A DNA stretch of 64,000 nucleotides from Arthrobacter sp042667405 (GTDB lineage: Bacteria; Actinomycetota; Actinomycetes; Actinomycetales; Micrococcaceae), in contig NZ_JBHVAL010000003.1 in NCBI RefSeq assembly GCF_042667405.1, positions 62,001 through 126,000 of the forward strand. Reading direction: 5' to 3'. Below the pieces are notes generated by a model. It did not search any database. It saw nothing but the letters and a program-made list of their open reading frames with translations, and was not told the DNA's origin. Made by a program: the position numbers and the translations under genes. Positions 25,058 to 33,088 of this stretch are shown here, one piece after another (positions within the stretch are counted from its first letter, which is position 1; every line of letters starts with the position of its first letter).

Positions 25058-26218
25058 TCAGGGACTTGCGGAGCTGCCTGACATTGCAGGCTCTTGTGCG
25101 CTTGTGCGTCTCTGCCTGAAGGCCAGCATGATGGCGGCGATGCCGAGAAGGCAAGCACCGAGGAGCGCGGGTGCTTGGACGGAGATCCCCACCAGCGTTG
25201 CTCCACTGGCGGATCCTGCCGCGATTCCTGTGTTGAACGCGACTACTGCGGCCCCGGAGGCTATGGTTTGGTTACCCAGGGAGCGGTCGAGGATTTCTGA
25301 CTGCAAGAGCGTGGGCAGCAGCCCGAAGCACGTGCCCGCCAGTACTGCAGTTGCAAGCACAACGATGGGTGCTGAGAGCAGGGCGGCTCCAGCGAGGATG
25401 ACAGCTTCGGCAACAATGACGATTAGGGCTCGTTGCAGGCGTCTGCTCCCTGCCAGCCGCCCGGACAGTGCTGTCGCAATGATGACAGATCCTCCGTAAA
25501 CCCCCAGGACAAGGGACGGTTGGATTAGGACGTGGCCGGCCAGGGGCGCGATGAACGTGTAGTAGGCGAAGTGTCCAGCCAGCGCCACAGCGAGGATGAG
25601 GGCTATGGGGAGGAAGTGGCGGCTGGAACTTTCCATTGGCGTGGTCCCTGCTCGCGTCGTCGAGGTTTGCGGTCGGGGTGCGTAGATCATGGCCGCAAGG
25701 ACGCCGCAGGATGCGATGGCAAGGGGGATGCGCCAGTCAAGGTAACTCAGCGATTCGGCTGCGGGTACACCGAGGGCAAGTGCGCAGCCGTTTCCAAGCA
25801 GTACCCTTGCGGTCGCTTTGCCGGTGTTATTGGGCGAGGCCGAGGCTGCAAGTGACAAGACCAGCGGGAAGAACGCACCGTGGGCGGCTCCTTGGATTGC
25901 TCGAAGGACCAGATACGTCGACATGTCCGGGGCCGTCGTCGTGGCGAGGCCAAGGGCTGCGAACGCGCAGGCTGTGAGGATCGCCGCCTGGCGGAGATCG
26001 AACCGTTGGGCGAGGGCGGAAAGGGGAAGCGCCATGATCGCCGTGCTGAGTGCGTAGAGGCTGGATCCGGCCGCAGCTGTTCCAAGGTCTGAACCAAATG
26101 CCCTGGCGATGTGTTCCAGCGAGCCGGTGGGGGCCATCTCGACTGTGACGGCGAAAAAGAGTGCGAAGGGCAGGGACCAAGCTGTTAGCAGCCCTGCCCT
26201 TCGCGTTTCAGATGGCAC
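25058..26218 (-). CDS. MFS transporter of the cyclitol cluster
   Basis: A 386-residue protein with twelve predicted membrane segments and major-facilitator features (LAQRFDLRQAAILTACAF at the 2-3 loop; RAIQGAAHGAFFPLVL in helix 4, an exporter-like pattern; NNTGKATARVLLGN). The resemblance is to AraJ/drug:H+ antiporters. The start at 26218 overlaps the upstream cupin gene by 11 bases, so it is the last gene of the overlapping operon that contains the sugar-phosphate cyclase. Export of the cluster's product, or self-protection, is the natural reading, inferred from context. Confidence 0.88.
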   Translation of the reverse strand: MPSETRRAGLLTAWSLPFALFFAVTVEMAPTGSLEHIARAFGSDLGTAAAGSSLYALSTAIMALPLSALAQRFDLRQAAILTACAFAALGLATTTAPDMSTYLVLRAIQGAAHGAFFPLVLSLAASASPNNTGKATARVLLGNGCALALGVPAAESLSYLDWRIPLAIASCGVLAAMIYAPRPQTSTTRAGTTPMESSSRHFLPIALILAVALAGHFAYYTFIAPLAGHVLIQPSLVLGVYGGSVIIATALSGRLAGSRRLQRALIVIVAEAVILAGAALLSAPIVVLATAVLAGTCFGLLPTLLQSEILDRSLGNQTIASGAAVVAFNTGIAAGSASGATLVGISVQAPALLGACLLGIAAIMLAFRQRRTSAQEPAMSGSSASP

Positions 26219-26558
26219 CTTCGCTTTCGGGCAACTCGGGAATCCTGGGCGGGAGGTTGCTGGTAACCGATTCAGGGTATGTTCTGACGCTTAGCAGGAT
26301 CGTCTCCGTCTCGGCCCTCAGCGTCGCCTGTTCCTGAGCTGGTGCCAGCACCACGGACCCCGTTTCAAGCTTCCGGCCTTCGATATCGGCGTGACCGGAA
26401 AGGATGATGACGGCTTCGTGCACACCTTGGTCGCCTAGCGTAAGGCCTTGTTGGGGCGCCAAGGTCCAATGCTCGATGGTTTCTGTTTCGCTGTGCAGCA
26501 TTCCGCGGCGGATCAGGCAGCTCCAGTAATCTTTCGTGTCTGGTGTATTGATGATCAT
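26208..26558 (-). CDS. Small single-domain cupin protein
   Basis: A 116-residue cupin-fold protein (HEAVIILSGHADIEGRKLETGSVVLAPAQEQ, about residues 47-77, given here in part as GHADIEG and GSVVLAPAQE). The metal-binding pattern is incomplete: a His at the start of motif 1 and Glu are present, but the HxH pair is missing, so it may be a non-metal cupin or isomerase. The ATG at 26558 overlaps the upstream cupin's stop by four bases (ATGA), and its own stop overlaps the MFS start. It belongs to the cyclitol operon; the reaction is unknown. Confidence 0.75.
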   Translation of the reverse strand: MIINTPDTKDYWSCLIRRGMLHSETETIEHWTLAPQQGLTLGDQGVHEAVIILSGHADIEGRKLETGSVVLAPAQEQATLRAETETILLSVRTYPESVTSNLPPRIPELPESEGAI

Positions 26559-27277
26559 GACGCCGGAGTCCTGAGCTCGACGGCAAACAGTTCCACATCG
26601 GAGTTTGCTGTCAGCCCGGCATTGGATCCGTTCGGGACCAGGAACGAGGTGGGCGCAGCGATGGTAGCGCTGGTGTCAGCGAAGGAAAGTGTGGCGCTGC
26701 CGTTATTCAGGAACCCTGCAATTTCCGTCCCCGGTTTTCCTAAGTTCAGGCTCTGTCCTTGGCTGAGGGTGTGGCGTTCGATGGCGGCAAGAGGGCCGTC
26801 AAAAGTCCCGTGTGTGCTGACGCGGGGAGTGGAGTGGAGGTCGTGGATGCTGGCCGGCATGGGTGATCTTCCTTCGAGCGGGCCGCCTTCGAGGCAGCTC
26901 TGAGTGTGTGGTGTGAGGGTTTCAATAACCCACCAGTTCAGGGTTGTTGTCCCGGTGTTACGCAAGCCGTGGGTATTTCCAGGTGTGGTCAGTGCGAGGG
27001 TTCCCGGACTGACTTGGTGCGGTGTTCCGTTGAGGAAAAACTCGCCGGTTCCATCCAGGACCAGGTAGATCTCCTCGGTCCGCGTGTGATGGTGTTCCCC
27101 GCTGACACCGCCGGGAGGGAGTGTCGCCCATTCCACGGCCTCTGTCGCGGATTCGAGCTCGCGCCGCGTATAAAAGGCTTTCCATCCGGTGGTGCCTGCA
27201 GCCCCGTGGACACCCAGGACGGTGGCGTGGCCGGAAGGAGTGCGGGGCCTCGGTGGCACTTTGGTGAGGATATTCAT
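26555..27277 (-). CDS. Bicupin protein of the cyclitol cluster
   Basis: 240 residues from the ATG at 27277, which overlaps the cyclase stop (ATGA). The first cupin domain has a full metal-binding motif: GEHHHTRTEEIYLVLDG (HxHxxxxE form, about residues 53-69) and the motif 2 His in TPGNTHGL (about 93-100). The second half is a degenerate cupin (LSQGQSLNLGKPGTEIAGF). Candidates are an isomerase, epimerase or dioxygenase acting on the cyclic ketone made by the cyclase. Only the fold and the metal site are visible. Confidence 0.8.
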   Translation of the reverse strand: MNILTKVPPRPRTPSGHATVLGVHGAAGTTGWKAFYTRRELESATEAVEWATLPPGGVSGEHHHTRTEEIYLVLDGTGEFFLNGTPHQVSPGTLALTTPGNTHGLRNTGTTTLNWWVIETLTPHTQSCLEGGPLEGRSPMPASIHDLHSTPRVSTHGTFDGPLAAIERHTLSQGQSLNLGKPGTEIAGFLNNGSATLSFADTSATIAAPTSFLVPNGSNAGLTANSDVELFAVELRTPAS

Positions 27278-28419
27278 GCCGCGGAACCTGCCAGGTCGCG
27301 GGTCGTGGCATGGATGAGGACTTCCAGCGCAGCTTCGATGTCCCCGGATGTCAGGTCGTTGACGAAGGTCGCCGATCCGATTCCGGTGGGCAGGGGCAAT
27401 CGCTGGAGTCCATTGCGGTGCCTGGTTGTGTCTATGAGGGCCGTCACCAGAACTTCGACGCTCATGGAGGGGTGGGTTACAGGCAGACCAAGCGCGCGCA
27501 TGACGCTGAAGATCCGGCTGGACTGCTCGGGAGCCACGAGGCCACGGTGGACGCTGATGGCGGTCGTAAGGGCCATGTCCAAGCACACGGCTTCGCCGTG
27601 CAGAAGTTCAGGCAAGGCAGTCATTTCCACCGTGGGGGAGAAGGTATGGCCGTAGTCGACCAAGCGTTCCAGGGTCTGTTCCCAGAGGTTGGGTTCCAAC
27701 TCCTCGAGCATCCCGGTAATGGCCTTGTCGATGATCTGCTGCTGGGCCTCGGTGTTCTGTTGGAACCGGCCAGTCAGTGCTTCGGCGCCATGCTCTTCGA
27801 GCAGGTTGAATAGTTCTTCGTCCTTGACCAATGCAATTTTAAGGATTTCCGCCAGCCCGTTGGAGACATGGCGCTGGTCCAGGGAGGCGAGGAAGGAGGT
27901 GTCGAGGAGGTTGCGGGAGGCGGCGAAGTAGGTACCGATTTTGTTTTTACCGGCGTGAAAGTTCACACCGGTTTTGACTCCGACGCTCGCGTCAACGATT
28001 CCGATCAGCGTAGTGGGCACTCTGACGAAGGGGGTGTTGCGGCGGTAGATGCTGCAGGCGAAACCAACGATGTCGGTGAGGACTCCACCGCCGATAGCGA
28101 TGACGGGTTCCCGTCGGCGATCGAGCTTGAAGGTCTCGATGGCTTCGAGGACCGTTTCCACGGCGCTCCAACGCTTGTTTGTTTCGCCGTGTGGCAGGAC
28201 CAGGATTCGGTATTCGGAGAGGTTCGCAGCGGCGTAGGCGCGGATCTTCTCGCCGTAAAGGTCGTTGACGGTGGTGTCGGTGACGATGAGCCGTCGTGAG
28301 CCGTGTTCTCCATCTACCAATGTCGGGTTGGCGGGGTCGAGGATGTCAAAGGTGGTTTCGACGCGGTACTGCACGTCCTGCTGGGCGGAGACGGTCCATG
28401 CGCGGTTGATGGTAGTCAT
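27274..28419 (-). CDS. Sedoheptulose 7-phosphate cyclase, 2-epi-5-epi-valiolone synthase type
   Basis: A 381-residue member of the sugar-phosphate cyclase (dehydroquinate-synthase-like) superfamily. GGGVLTD and VPTTLIGIVDASVGVKTGVN mark the NAD and substrate sites. Zinc ligands are Glu in GLAEILK, His in DYGHTFSP and His in LLHGEAV. Two positions that, as I recall, separate the cyclase types carry the valiolone-synthase residues: Asp in VDYGHT (Ala in desmethyl-4-deoxygadusol synthases) and His in TTRHRNG (Thr there). The product should therefore be 2-epi-5-epi-valiolone from sedoheptulose 7-phosphate. The ATG at 28419 has GAGAGG upstream, one base after the acyltransferase stop. It is the core enzyme of the operon. 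Confidence 0.85.
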   Translation of the reverse strand: MTTINRAWTVSAQQDVQYRVETTFDILDPANPTLVDGEHGSRRLIVTDTTVNDLYGEKIRAYAAANLSEYRILVLPHGETNKRWSAVETVLEAIETFKLDRRREPVIAIGGGVLTDIVGFACSIYRRNTPFVRVPTTLIGIVDASVGVKTGVNFHAGKNKIGTYFAASRNLLDTSFLASLDQRHVSNGLAEILKIALVKDEELFNLLEEHGAEALTGRFQQNTEAQQQIIDKAITGMLEELEPNLWEQTLERLVDYGHTFSPTVEMTALPELLHGEAVCLDMALTTAISVHRGLVAPEQSSRIFSVMRALGLPVTHPSMSVEVLVTALIDTTRHRNGLQRLPLPTGIGSATFVNDLTSGDIEAALEVLIHATTRDLAGSAA

Positions 28420-28420
28420 T

Positions 28421-29590
28421 TCAGGCCTCTCGGGAGATGGTGGGTCGTGCGGGAAAGGGGTTACGGGAACGCAGTGCGTTGTTGGCCGGGACTTCGACCA
28501 GCCGCCACAGCAAATAGGCGCAGCCGAGGCTGAGCCCAAAGGCAGCGAGAATGGTGATGACGGCGGGCAATGGCGGAAGCGGGGCCGGACCGAGGATCTT
28601 GCGGGCCAGGGTCAGAACAATGTCGTGAACCATGTAAAACGCGAAGGACAACTCGCCTAAACGGACTGCTGCCGGGGAGGCCAGGACTGCCGGTGGGGAA
28701 GGGTCTTGTGCTGCGGCGACGACAAGCAGGAGCACGGGGATGACATAGGCTGCGTCCATTTGCCAGGTAATTGGCAGGAAAAGCGACCCTGCGTAGCCGA
28801 GGGCTGCGAGCAGGAGGGCAGGACCGAGCGGCACGGTCGGCAGGGTTTGCTCGCGAACCGCCCGGGCCGCGAGCATGCCCAGGGTGAATTCGAGCAGCCT
28901 GACCGGTGGGAGTGCGTAGACGGCCCAGATTTGCGGAATGGAGGCGCCGAACAACGGTGATTGGGCGTGGTTGGGGCCGAAGGCTTCTCCGGTGGGAAGG
29001 AGCCCGGCCGCCAACGGCGCCAAAGTGATCAGCCCGATCAGACCCACACCGATGAGAAGCACCCGGTGTCGTGGGATGCGGTTCACCATGGGCAGCACAA
29101 ACGGGAACGCAATGTAGAAGAAAAGTTCGGCTGAGAGCGACCAGCTGGGGTGGTTGATGCTGAAGAAGGCAGTGTCGTCCGGTATCCAGGCGTGGACAAG
29201 CAGGAGGTTTGCGACAGCTTCACCCATTGTGGAGGCTCCAAGCCCGCCGATGGCCAGGGCAATGACAAAGGTCACGGCGTGGTTCGGAACGATCTTGGAG
29301 ATTCGTCGCCAGATAAACCGTCCGGGAGTGTCCCCGGCGCGGGCAGACCACATCAGGACGAAGCCGGAAAGGATGAAGAAGAACGTGACGCCGAACCATC
29401 CGCCGTTTTTGAGAATGAACCGCAACGGTTCGACGATGTCTGAATTACCCAAGTAGAAACGACTCAGGCTGATGTGGAAGGCGAAAACAAGCAGCGCGGC
29501 GTAGAAGCGGAGCCCTGTTAGGGCGTCCAAGCGGCGTGCGGTTACCGGACGTGTTCCGGTCGGTTCAGGCAAGAGGGATGCTTTGGGCAT
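28421..29590 (-). CDS. Acyltransferase-3 family membrane protein
   Basis: A 389-residue integral membrane acyltransferase with about ten helices. The family signature is clear: LDALTGLRFYAALLVFAFH near the N-terminus (conserved R and H), FFFILSGFVL, and PSWSLSAELFFY (about 148-159). It transfers an acyl group, often acetyl, to a sugar or other hydroxyl at the membrane. Its start overlaps the end of the upstream flavoenzyme gene by 26 bases and its stop is one base before the cyclase start. An O-acylated cyclitol product is a reasonable inference. Confidence 0.9.
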   Translation of the reverse strand: MPKASLLPEPTGTRPVTARRLDALTGLRFYAALLVFAFHISLSRFYLGNSDIVEPLRFILKNGGWFGVTFFFILSGFVLMWSARAGDTPGRFIWRRISKIVPNHAVTFVIALAIGGLGASTMGEAVANLLLVHAWIPDDTAFFSINHPSWSLSAELFFYIAFPFVLPMVNRIPRHRVLLIGVGLIGLITLAPLAAGLLPTGEAFGPNHAQSPLFGASIPQIWAVYALPPVRLLEFTLGMLAARAVREQTLPTVPLGPALLLAALGYAGSLFLPITWQMDAAYVIPVLLLVVAAAQDPSPPAVLASPAAVRLGELSFAFYMVHDIVLTLARKILGPAPLPPLPAVITILAAFGLSLGCAYLLWRLVEVPANNALRSRNPFPARPTISREA

Positions 29591-31169
29591 GGGAGAACAC
29601 TCCCTTCGGGTCGTAAGTGGCGCGTGCGCGTTTGAGCCGGGGCAGGTTGCCCTTGTAATAGAGGTCGAACGAGGTCAGTCCGGAGGTGTTCCAGTTGTTG
29701 TCATCCAGGTCGGTGTCCGCGTAGTTGACGAAAGCGCCATCCGCTGTGGAGCTCAGCGGGGGGACTCCGCCGGTGGAGGCGAACATGCCTTGGTAGGTGT
29801 TGCGGGTCCAGGTGATGTTGCTTTGGTCATCTTCAGGGTTGTCCCAGATGGAGACCACTTGAAACTTGATGATGGAGTCCCGTTGGGGAACAGCCGTCGC
29901 GTCCGGGGCAACGGTGTTGACGGCCCCTCCGTAGGAGGCGATCATCAGCAACGCTCCGGGGTTGGTGATGGCCGGGTCGTTCAGCCCGCGGTACGCGGCG
30001 GCAATCGCCTCAGGTGTGTAGGTACGACGCAGGTATGCGGATTTGCCTTTGAATCGTCTAGTGGAGTCCGGCCCGGTGAACCCGGTCCATTGCGTGGCCT
30101 GCATCCATGGCACGACTCGGCGCTGGACTACTTTTGCTGCAGGGACTCCCTCCGAAATGGCTGCCAGGTAGCGGTCCAGGACGCCTTTGGAATCCGGTGC
30201 TGCGGCATCGACGATGGTGTCCATGGTGATGGAGCCATTGCAGCGGTGCCAGGTTTTGAGCTGGGCAAAGAGGTTCGCCTCCGGCGTTCCGGCGGTCGCG
30301 TTCTTCTCGTGCCACTGACCGTGGTTGTTCAACAGACGGGTGAATGATCCTTCATCGATGTCATCCCAAGACCAGGAAATGGTGCTGAGCCAAACGTGAC
30401 GCGGCGGTGATGGCAGAGCCTTTTCCGGCCGGCCTTCCTTGGCTGTGGGGCTGCGGAGCCAGTAGCGGGTTGCGACGCCGAAGTTCCCACCCCCTCCGCC
30501 GGTATAGGCCCACCACAGTTCATGGTGTTGGTCCTGCGCGTCCCGGGTTCCGCGGCTGACGGCGACTGAACCGTCCCGGCGGACGTGAACGGCTTCGACA
30601 GCAAGGAGGTGGTCAACGACGAGGCCGTCGCGGCGGTTCATCGATCCGTAACCACCGCCGGCGATGTGGCCGCCAGCAGCAACGGTGGGGCAATTCCCGG
30701 CAGGGACATAGACACCCCATTGCTTGTAGAGGAGTTGGTAGACCAGTCCCAGCTGCGCGCCGGCTCCTACCTCGAAGGCATTCATCTCCGGGTCCCAGCG
30801 GACTTGGTCCATGGCGGAGAGATCAATGATGGACTCCACCGCAGGATTGGCCACAAATCCTTCGTAGCAGTGCCCTCCGCTTCTGGCAGAAGGTTTCAGT
30901 CCCAGCCGCAGGACGGTGCGAAGTTCTTCGGCGACCTCGGCTGCAGTGCGTGGGAAGGCGATGCGCGTGGCCTGTCCTCTCCACCGCAGGTTTGTACCTT
31001 GTTGCAGGTCATCGAACTGTTCGGAAGCGGAGGTGATGACTTGATAGCCTCCGGCTCGGGCCTGGGTTTCGGCCGCTTCGGCGCGGGCAGGCGCGCCGCT
31101 TAGGGCGATGGCGCCCAGCAGTGCGCCGCTTGCGCTGAGTATCGACCGGCGGGAAGCGGTGAGGCTCAA
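29565..31169 (-). CDS. Tat-exported FAD-linked oxidase, berberine-bridge-enzyme-like
   Basis: 534 residues from a TTG at 31169 that overlaps the upstream stop (TTGA) with GGAG before it. A twin-arginine signal (SRRSILSAS, then a hydrophobic stretch ending APARA) predicts export of a folded flavoprotein. The FAD-binding-4 domain has RSGGHCYEG (about 100-108), whose His is the usual 8-alpha attachment, and GNCPTVAAGGH, whose Cys fits the 6-S-cysteinyl position, so bicovalent FAD is likely. The C-terminal BBE motif YYKGNLPRLKRARATYDPKG is split here into YYKGN and RLKRARATYDP. It oxidises an alcohol or ring carbon with O2. In this operon it probably acts on the cyclitol outside the cytoplasm. 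Confidence 0.88.
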   Translation of the reverse strand: MSLTASRRSILSASGALLGAIALSGAPARAEAAETQARAGGYQVITSASEQFDDLQQGTNLRWRGQATRIAFPRTAAEVAEELRTVLRLGLKPSARSGGHCYEGFVANPAVESIIDLSAMDQVRWDPEMNAFEVGAGAQLGLVYQLLYKQWGVYVPAGNCPTVAAGGHIAGGGYGSMNRRDGLVVDHLLAVEAVHVRRDGSVAVSRGTRDAQDQHHELWWAYTGGGGGNFGVATRYWLRSPTAKEGRPEKALPSPPRHVWLSTISWSWDDIDEGSFTRLLNNHGQWHEKNATAGTPEANLFAQLKTWHRCNGSITMDTIVDAAAPDSKGVLDRYLAAISEGVPAAKVVQRRVVPWMQATQWTGFTGPDSTRRFKGKSAYLRRTYTPEAIAAAYRGLNDPAITNPGALLMIASYGGAVNTVAPDATAVPQRDSIIKFQVVSIWDNPEDDQSNITWTRNTYQGMFASTGGVPPLSSTADGAFVNYADTDLDDNNWNTSGLTSFDLYYKGNLPRLKRARATYDPKGVFSHAQSIPLA

Positions 31170-32062
31170 GAGAACGCTCCGATCGCGATGGGGGTCCGGA
31201 GCGCGGCAGCGTCCTTTTCGTAGGGCAGGGCGCCGTCGGGCATGTTGATGATCTCGAGCTGGAGCCCGAAGGGAGAGTTGAGGTATACCCATCGGTCTCC
31301 GGCGATGGGTCCGTCGGTGATGGTCTCGGGTTCGCCCAACGTGGAGTAACCAGTGATGCTCCGGAAGAAGTTGACCGCCTGGTCCACGTCGTCGGCGTGG
31401 AAGGCAACGTGATGGCCGCCCACGTCGCTGTTTGCCGGACGGGGTGAGGGGGAGCTCCCGTGGAGTACTGCCAGCGGAAGTCCATGCTTGCTGCTGAAAA
31501 GGTAACCAGTGGCCCCGAACGCGGTGATGGCCTCGTCTTGGCCGAAAGCCAGCGTGGATGTCAGCTCGTGCTGGGCCTTTGCGAAGTCGTACCGGCCCAA
31601 AGCAACTGCTCCGAGGAGGCGCTCCACTGGTTTGTGCTGGATTGCCAGATGGATCCCGGAAGGAAGTGCGACCTCATACCCGTTGATGGGGTGCTCGATA
31701 GGGCGAACTGTCGCGTTTTCGTTGTAAAGTCTGGCGATCACGCGGTCAGGGTTCGGGGTCTGGAAGAGGAGGCAGAAGCTGCCTGCCGCTCCCGGGGGAG
31801 AGTCCCAGGAGCGGCGTTCGGCGCCAGCGTACTCGAAAAGTTCGAGGTTGATACCGCGAACGTTCATTGCGGTGACCGTCAATGATCAGGTTCCCCGTGC
31901 TCCCAGTTTCGCCGCCATCCATCCCGGTTCCCGATCAGTGATCGGGCCTTCCACGTAGCAGACCTCAGCGCCGACGGCGTTCTTAAGGTCATGGATCGCT
32001 TGGCGAAGTGATCTGACAGTGAGACCGAAATGGTCTATGCCACGAATTTGGGCACGGTTCAT
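31166..32062 (-). pseudogene. VOC-family (CetB-like epimerase) gene interrupted by an in-frame TGA
   Basis: From the ATG at 32062 (GGGGGA upstream) 58 codons run to TGA (31886-31888). The same frame then continues for 240 codons to 31166. The first part carries the VOC N-terminal strand (IRGIDHFGLTV). The second carries NLELFEY, GGHHVAFHADD and QLEIINM, so the four metal ligands His, Glu, His, Glu are complete only when both parts are joined. Two-domain VOC enzymes of this kind epimerise 2-epi-5-epi-valiolone in cetoniacytone-type pathways, which suits the neighbouring cyclase. Its end overlaps the flavoenzyme start. One base change would repair it. A reinitiating fragment from TTG 31882 is the alternative reading. 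Confidence 0.72.
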
Positions 32063-32154
32063 GATTCCCCCTGGATGTGATGCGAAAGAGGCCTAGTTTG
32101 GGCCCTGTGTGGTTGTGACGCAGATACGGTAAGCGTCTTGGTCGTTCTGGTGGG

Positions 32155-32928
32155 TTAGAGGTTGGTGCCGCCGGTCGCGTCGATCTTCTGCCCCGTGACC
32201 CAGCGAGCTTCATCGGACGCAAGGAAAGCGACGATGCTTGCGATGTCGTCAGGCTGGCCGACTCGGCCCAGGGCGCTGCTGGCAGCGACCCCGGCTTGGG
32301 CTTCTTCGTTGCCGCGCAGCCAACCAGCGTTAATGTCTGTGTCTACGACGCCAGGGGCGACCGAATTTACGGTGATTCCCTTGGGCCCGAGGTGCTTGGC
32401 GAGAGTCAGTGTGAAGGCTTCAATTGCGCCCTTGGTCAGGGCATAACCGATGATTTCCGGGAATGCGATGCGGGTGACGCCGGAGGAGATATTGATGATG
32501 CGGCCCCCGCTAGCGATCCGGGTCAGGCCTTCCTTGACGATGAAGTAGGGTGCGTTGACGTTGATGGCCTGCTGGGTAAGAAAGTCTTCCCGGCTGAAAT
32601 CCTCGATGGCCCCGCGCAAGGTAACCCCTGCATTGTTCACGAGAACCTGAATCGGCTGGTTTAGAACTCCGGCTTCGGCAGCGGCTTTGTCGTAGGCGGC
32701 CCAAAAATCCTGTGCTGCGCTATCGCTTCCAAGGTCCGCCTGGAAAGCGAAGGCCTTGCCCCCGGCAGCCTCGATGGAGGCTGCGACATCGGCGGCTGCC
32801 TTCTTGTCCTTTCCGTAGTGGACAGCGACGATCAGGCCGGCTGTGGCAAGGCGGGCGGAGATTGCGGCGCCGATTCCGCGGCTGGCCCCGGTCACGACGG
32901 CGATGTTGTCTTTGTGTGTTTCGCTCAT
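32155..32928 (-). CDS. Short-chain dehydrogenase/reductase (SDR)
   Basis: A 257-residue classical SDR: TGASRGIG NAD(P)-binding loop (residues 14-21), NNAG (about 97-100), catalytic Ser in NISSG, and Tyr-x3-Lys in YALTKGA (about 164-170), with a C-terminal family end (DATGGTNL). It reduces or oxidises a carbonyl/hydroxyl in the cytosol. It is the first minus-strand gene of the cyclitol region, 92 bases before the VOC gene and divergent from the TetR gene, so it may be the operon's promoter-proximal gene or a separately regulated TetR target. Confidence 0.92.
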   Translation of the reverse strand: MSETHKDNIAVVTGASRGIGAAISARLATAGLIVAVHYGKDKKAAADVAASIEAAGGKAFAFQADLGSDSAAQDFWAAYDKAAAEAGVLNQPIQVLVNNAGVTLRGAIEDFSREDFLTQQAINVNAPYFIVKEGLTRIASGGRIINISSGVTRIAFPEIIGYALTKGAIEAFTLTLAKHLGPKGITVNSVAPGVVDTDINAGWLRGNEEAQAGVAASSALGRVGQPDDIASIVAFLASDEARWVTGQKIDATGGTNL

Positions 32929-32950
32929 GGATGAGATACTTGCATACGTT

Positions 32951-32962
32951 TAGTGATCACTA
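32951..32962. promoter_or_regulatory. Perfect 12-bp palindrome, likely TetR operator
   Basis: TAGTGATCACTA sits 22 bases upstream of the SDR start and 127 bases upstream of the divergent TetR start (33089). A single perfect palindrome in the gap between a TetR gene and its neighbour is the usual layout of an autoregulated operator controlling both directions. Confidence 0.65.
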
Positions 32963-33088
32963 CAAGAAAGATGTCGGAAACTTATATGTGGCGCTCGCCA
33001 CAGTATGAAAAACCACTCTCGTGGAGGCGGTCGGAATAGATACCGGCTGCTGGGGGCTCTTATTGAGAGGAACGACGAGAGGACGAAG

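Noticed and set aside
27274..28419. Ordinary dehydroquinate synthase (aroB) or desmethyl-4-deoxygadusol synthase
   Set aside because: No shikimate genes are adjacent, and the Asp/His positions and overall pattern follow valiolone synthases; there is also no O-methyltransferase or ATP-grasp gene as in mycosporine clusters.
31009..31485. 158-codon minus-strand ORF across the VOC/flavoenzyme junction
   Set aside because: Out-of-frame shadow of two well-supported coupled genes.
31886..31888. TGA read as selenocysteine in the VOC gene
   Set aside because: The codon is not at a metal-ligand or catalytic position, no SECIS-like hairpin is evident, and homologues are not selenoproteins.
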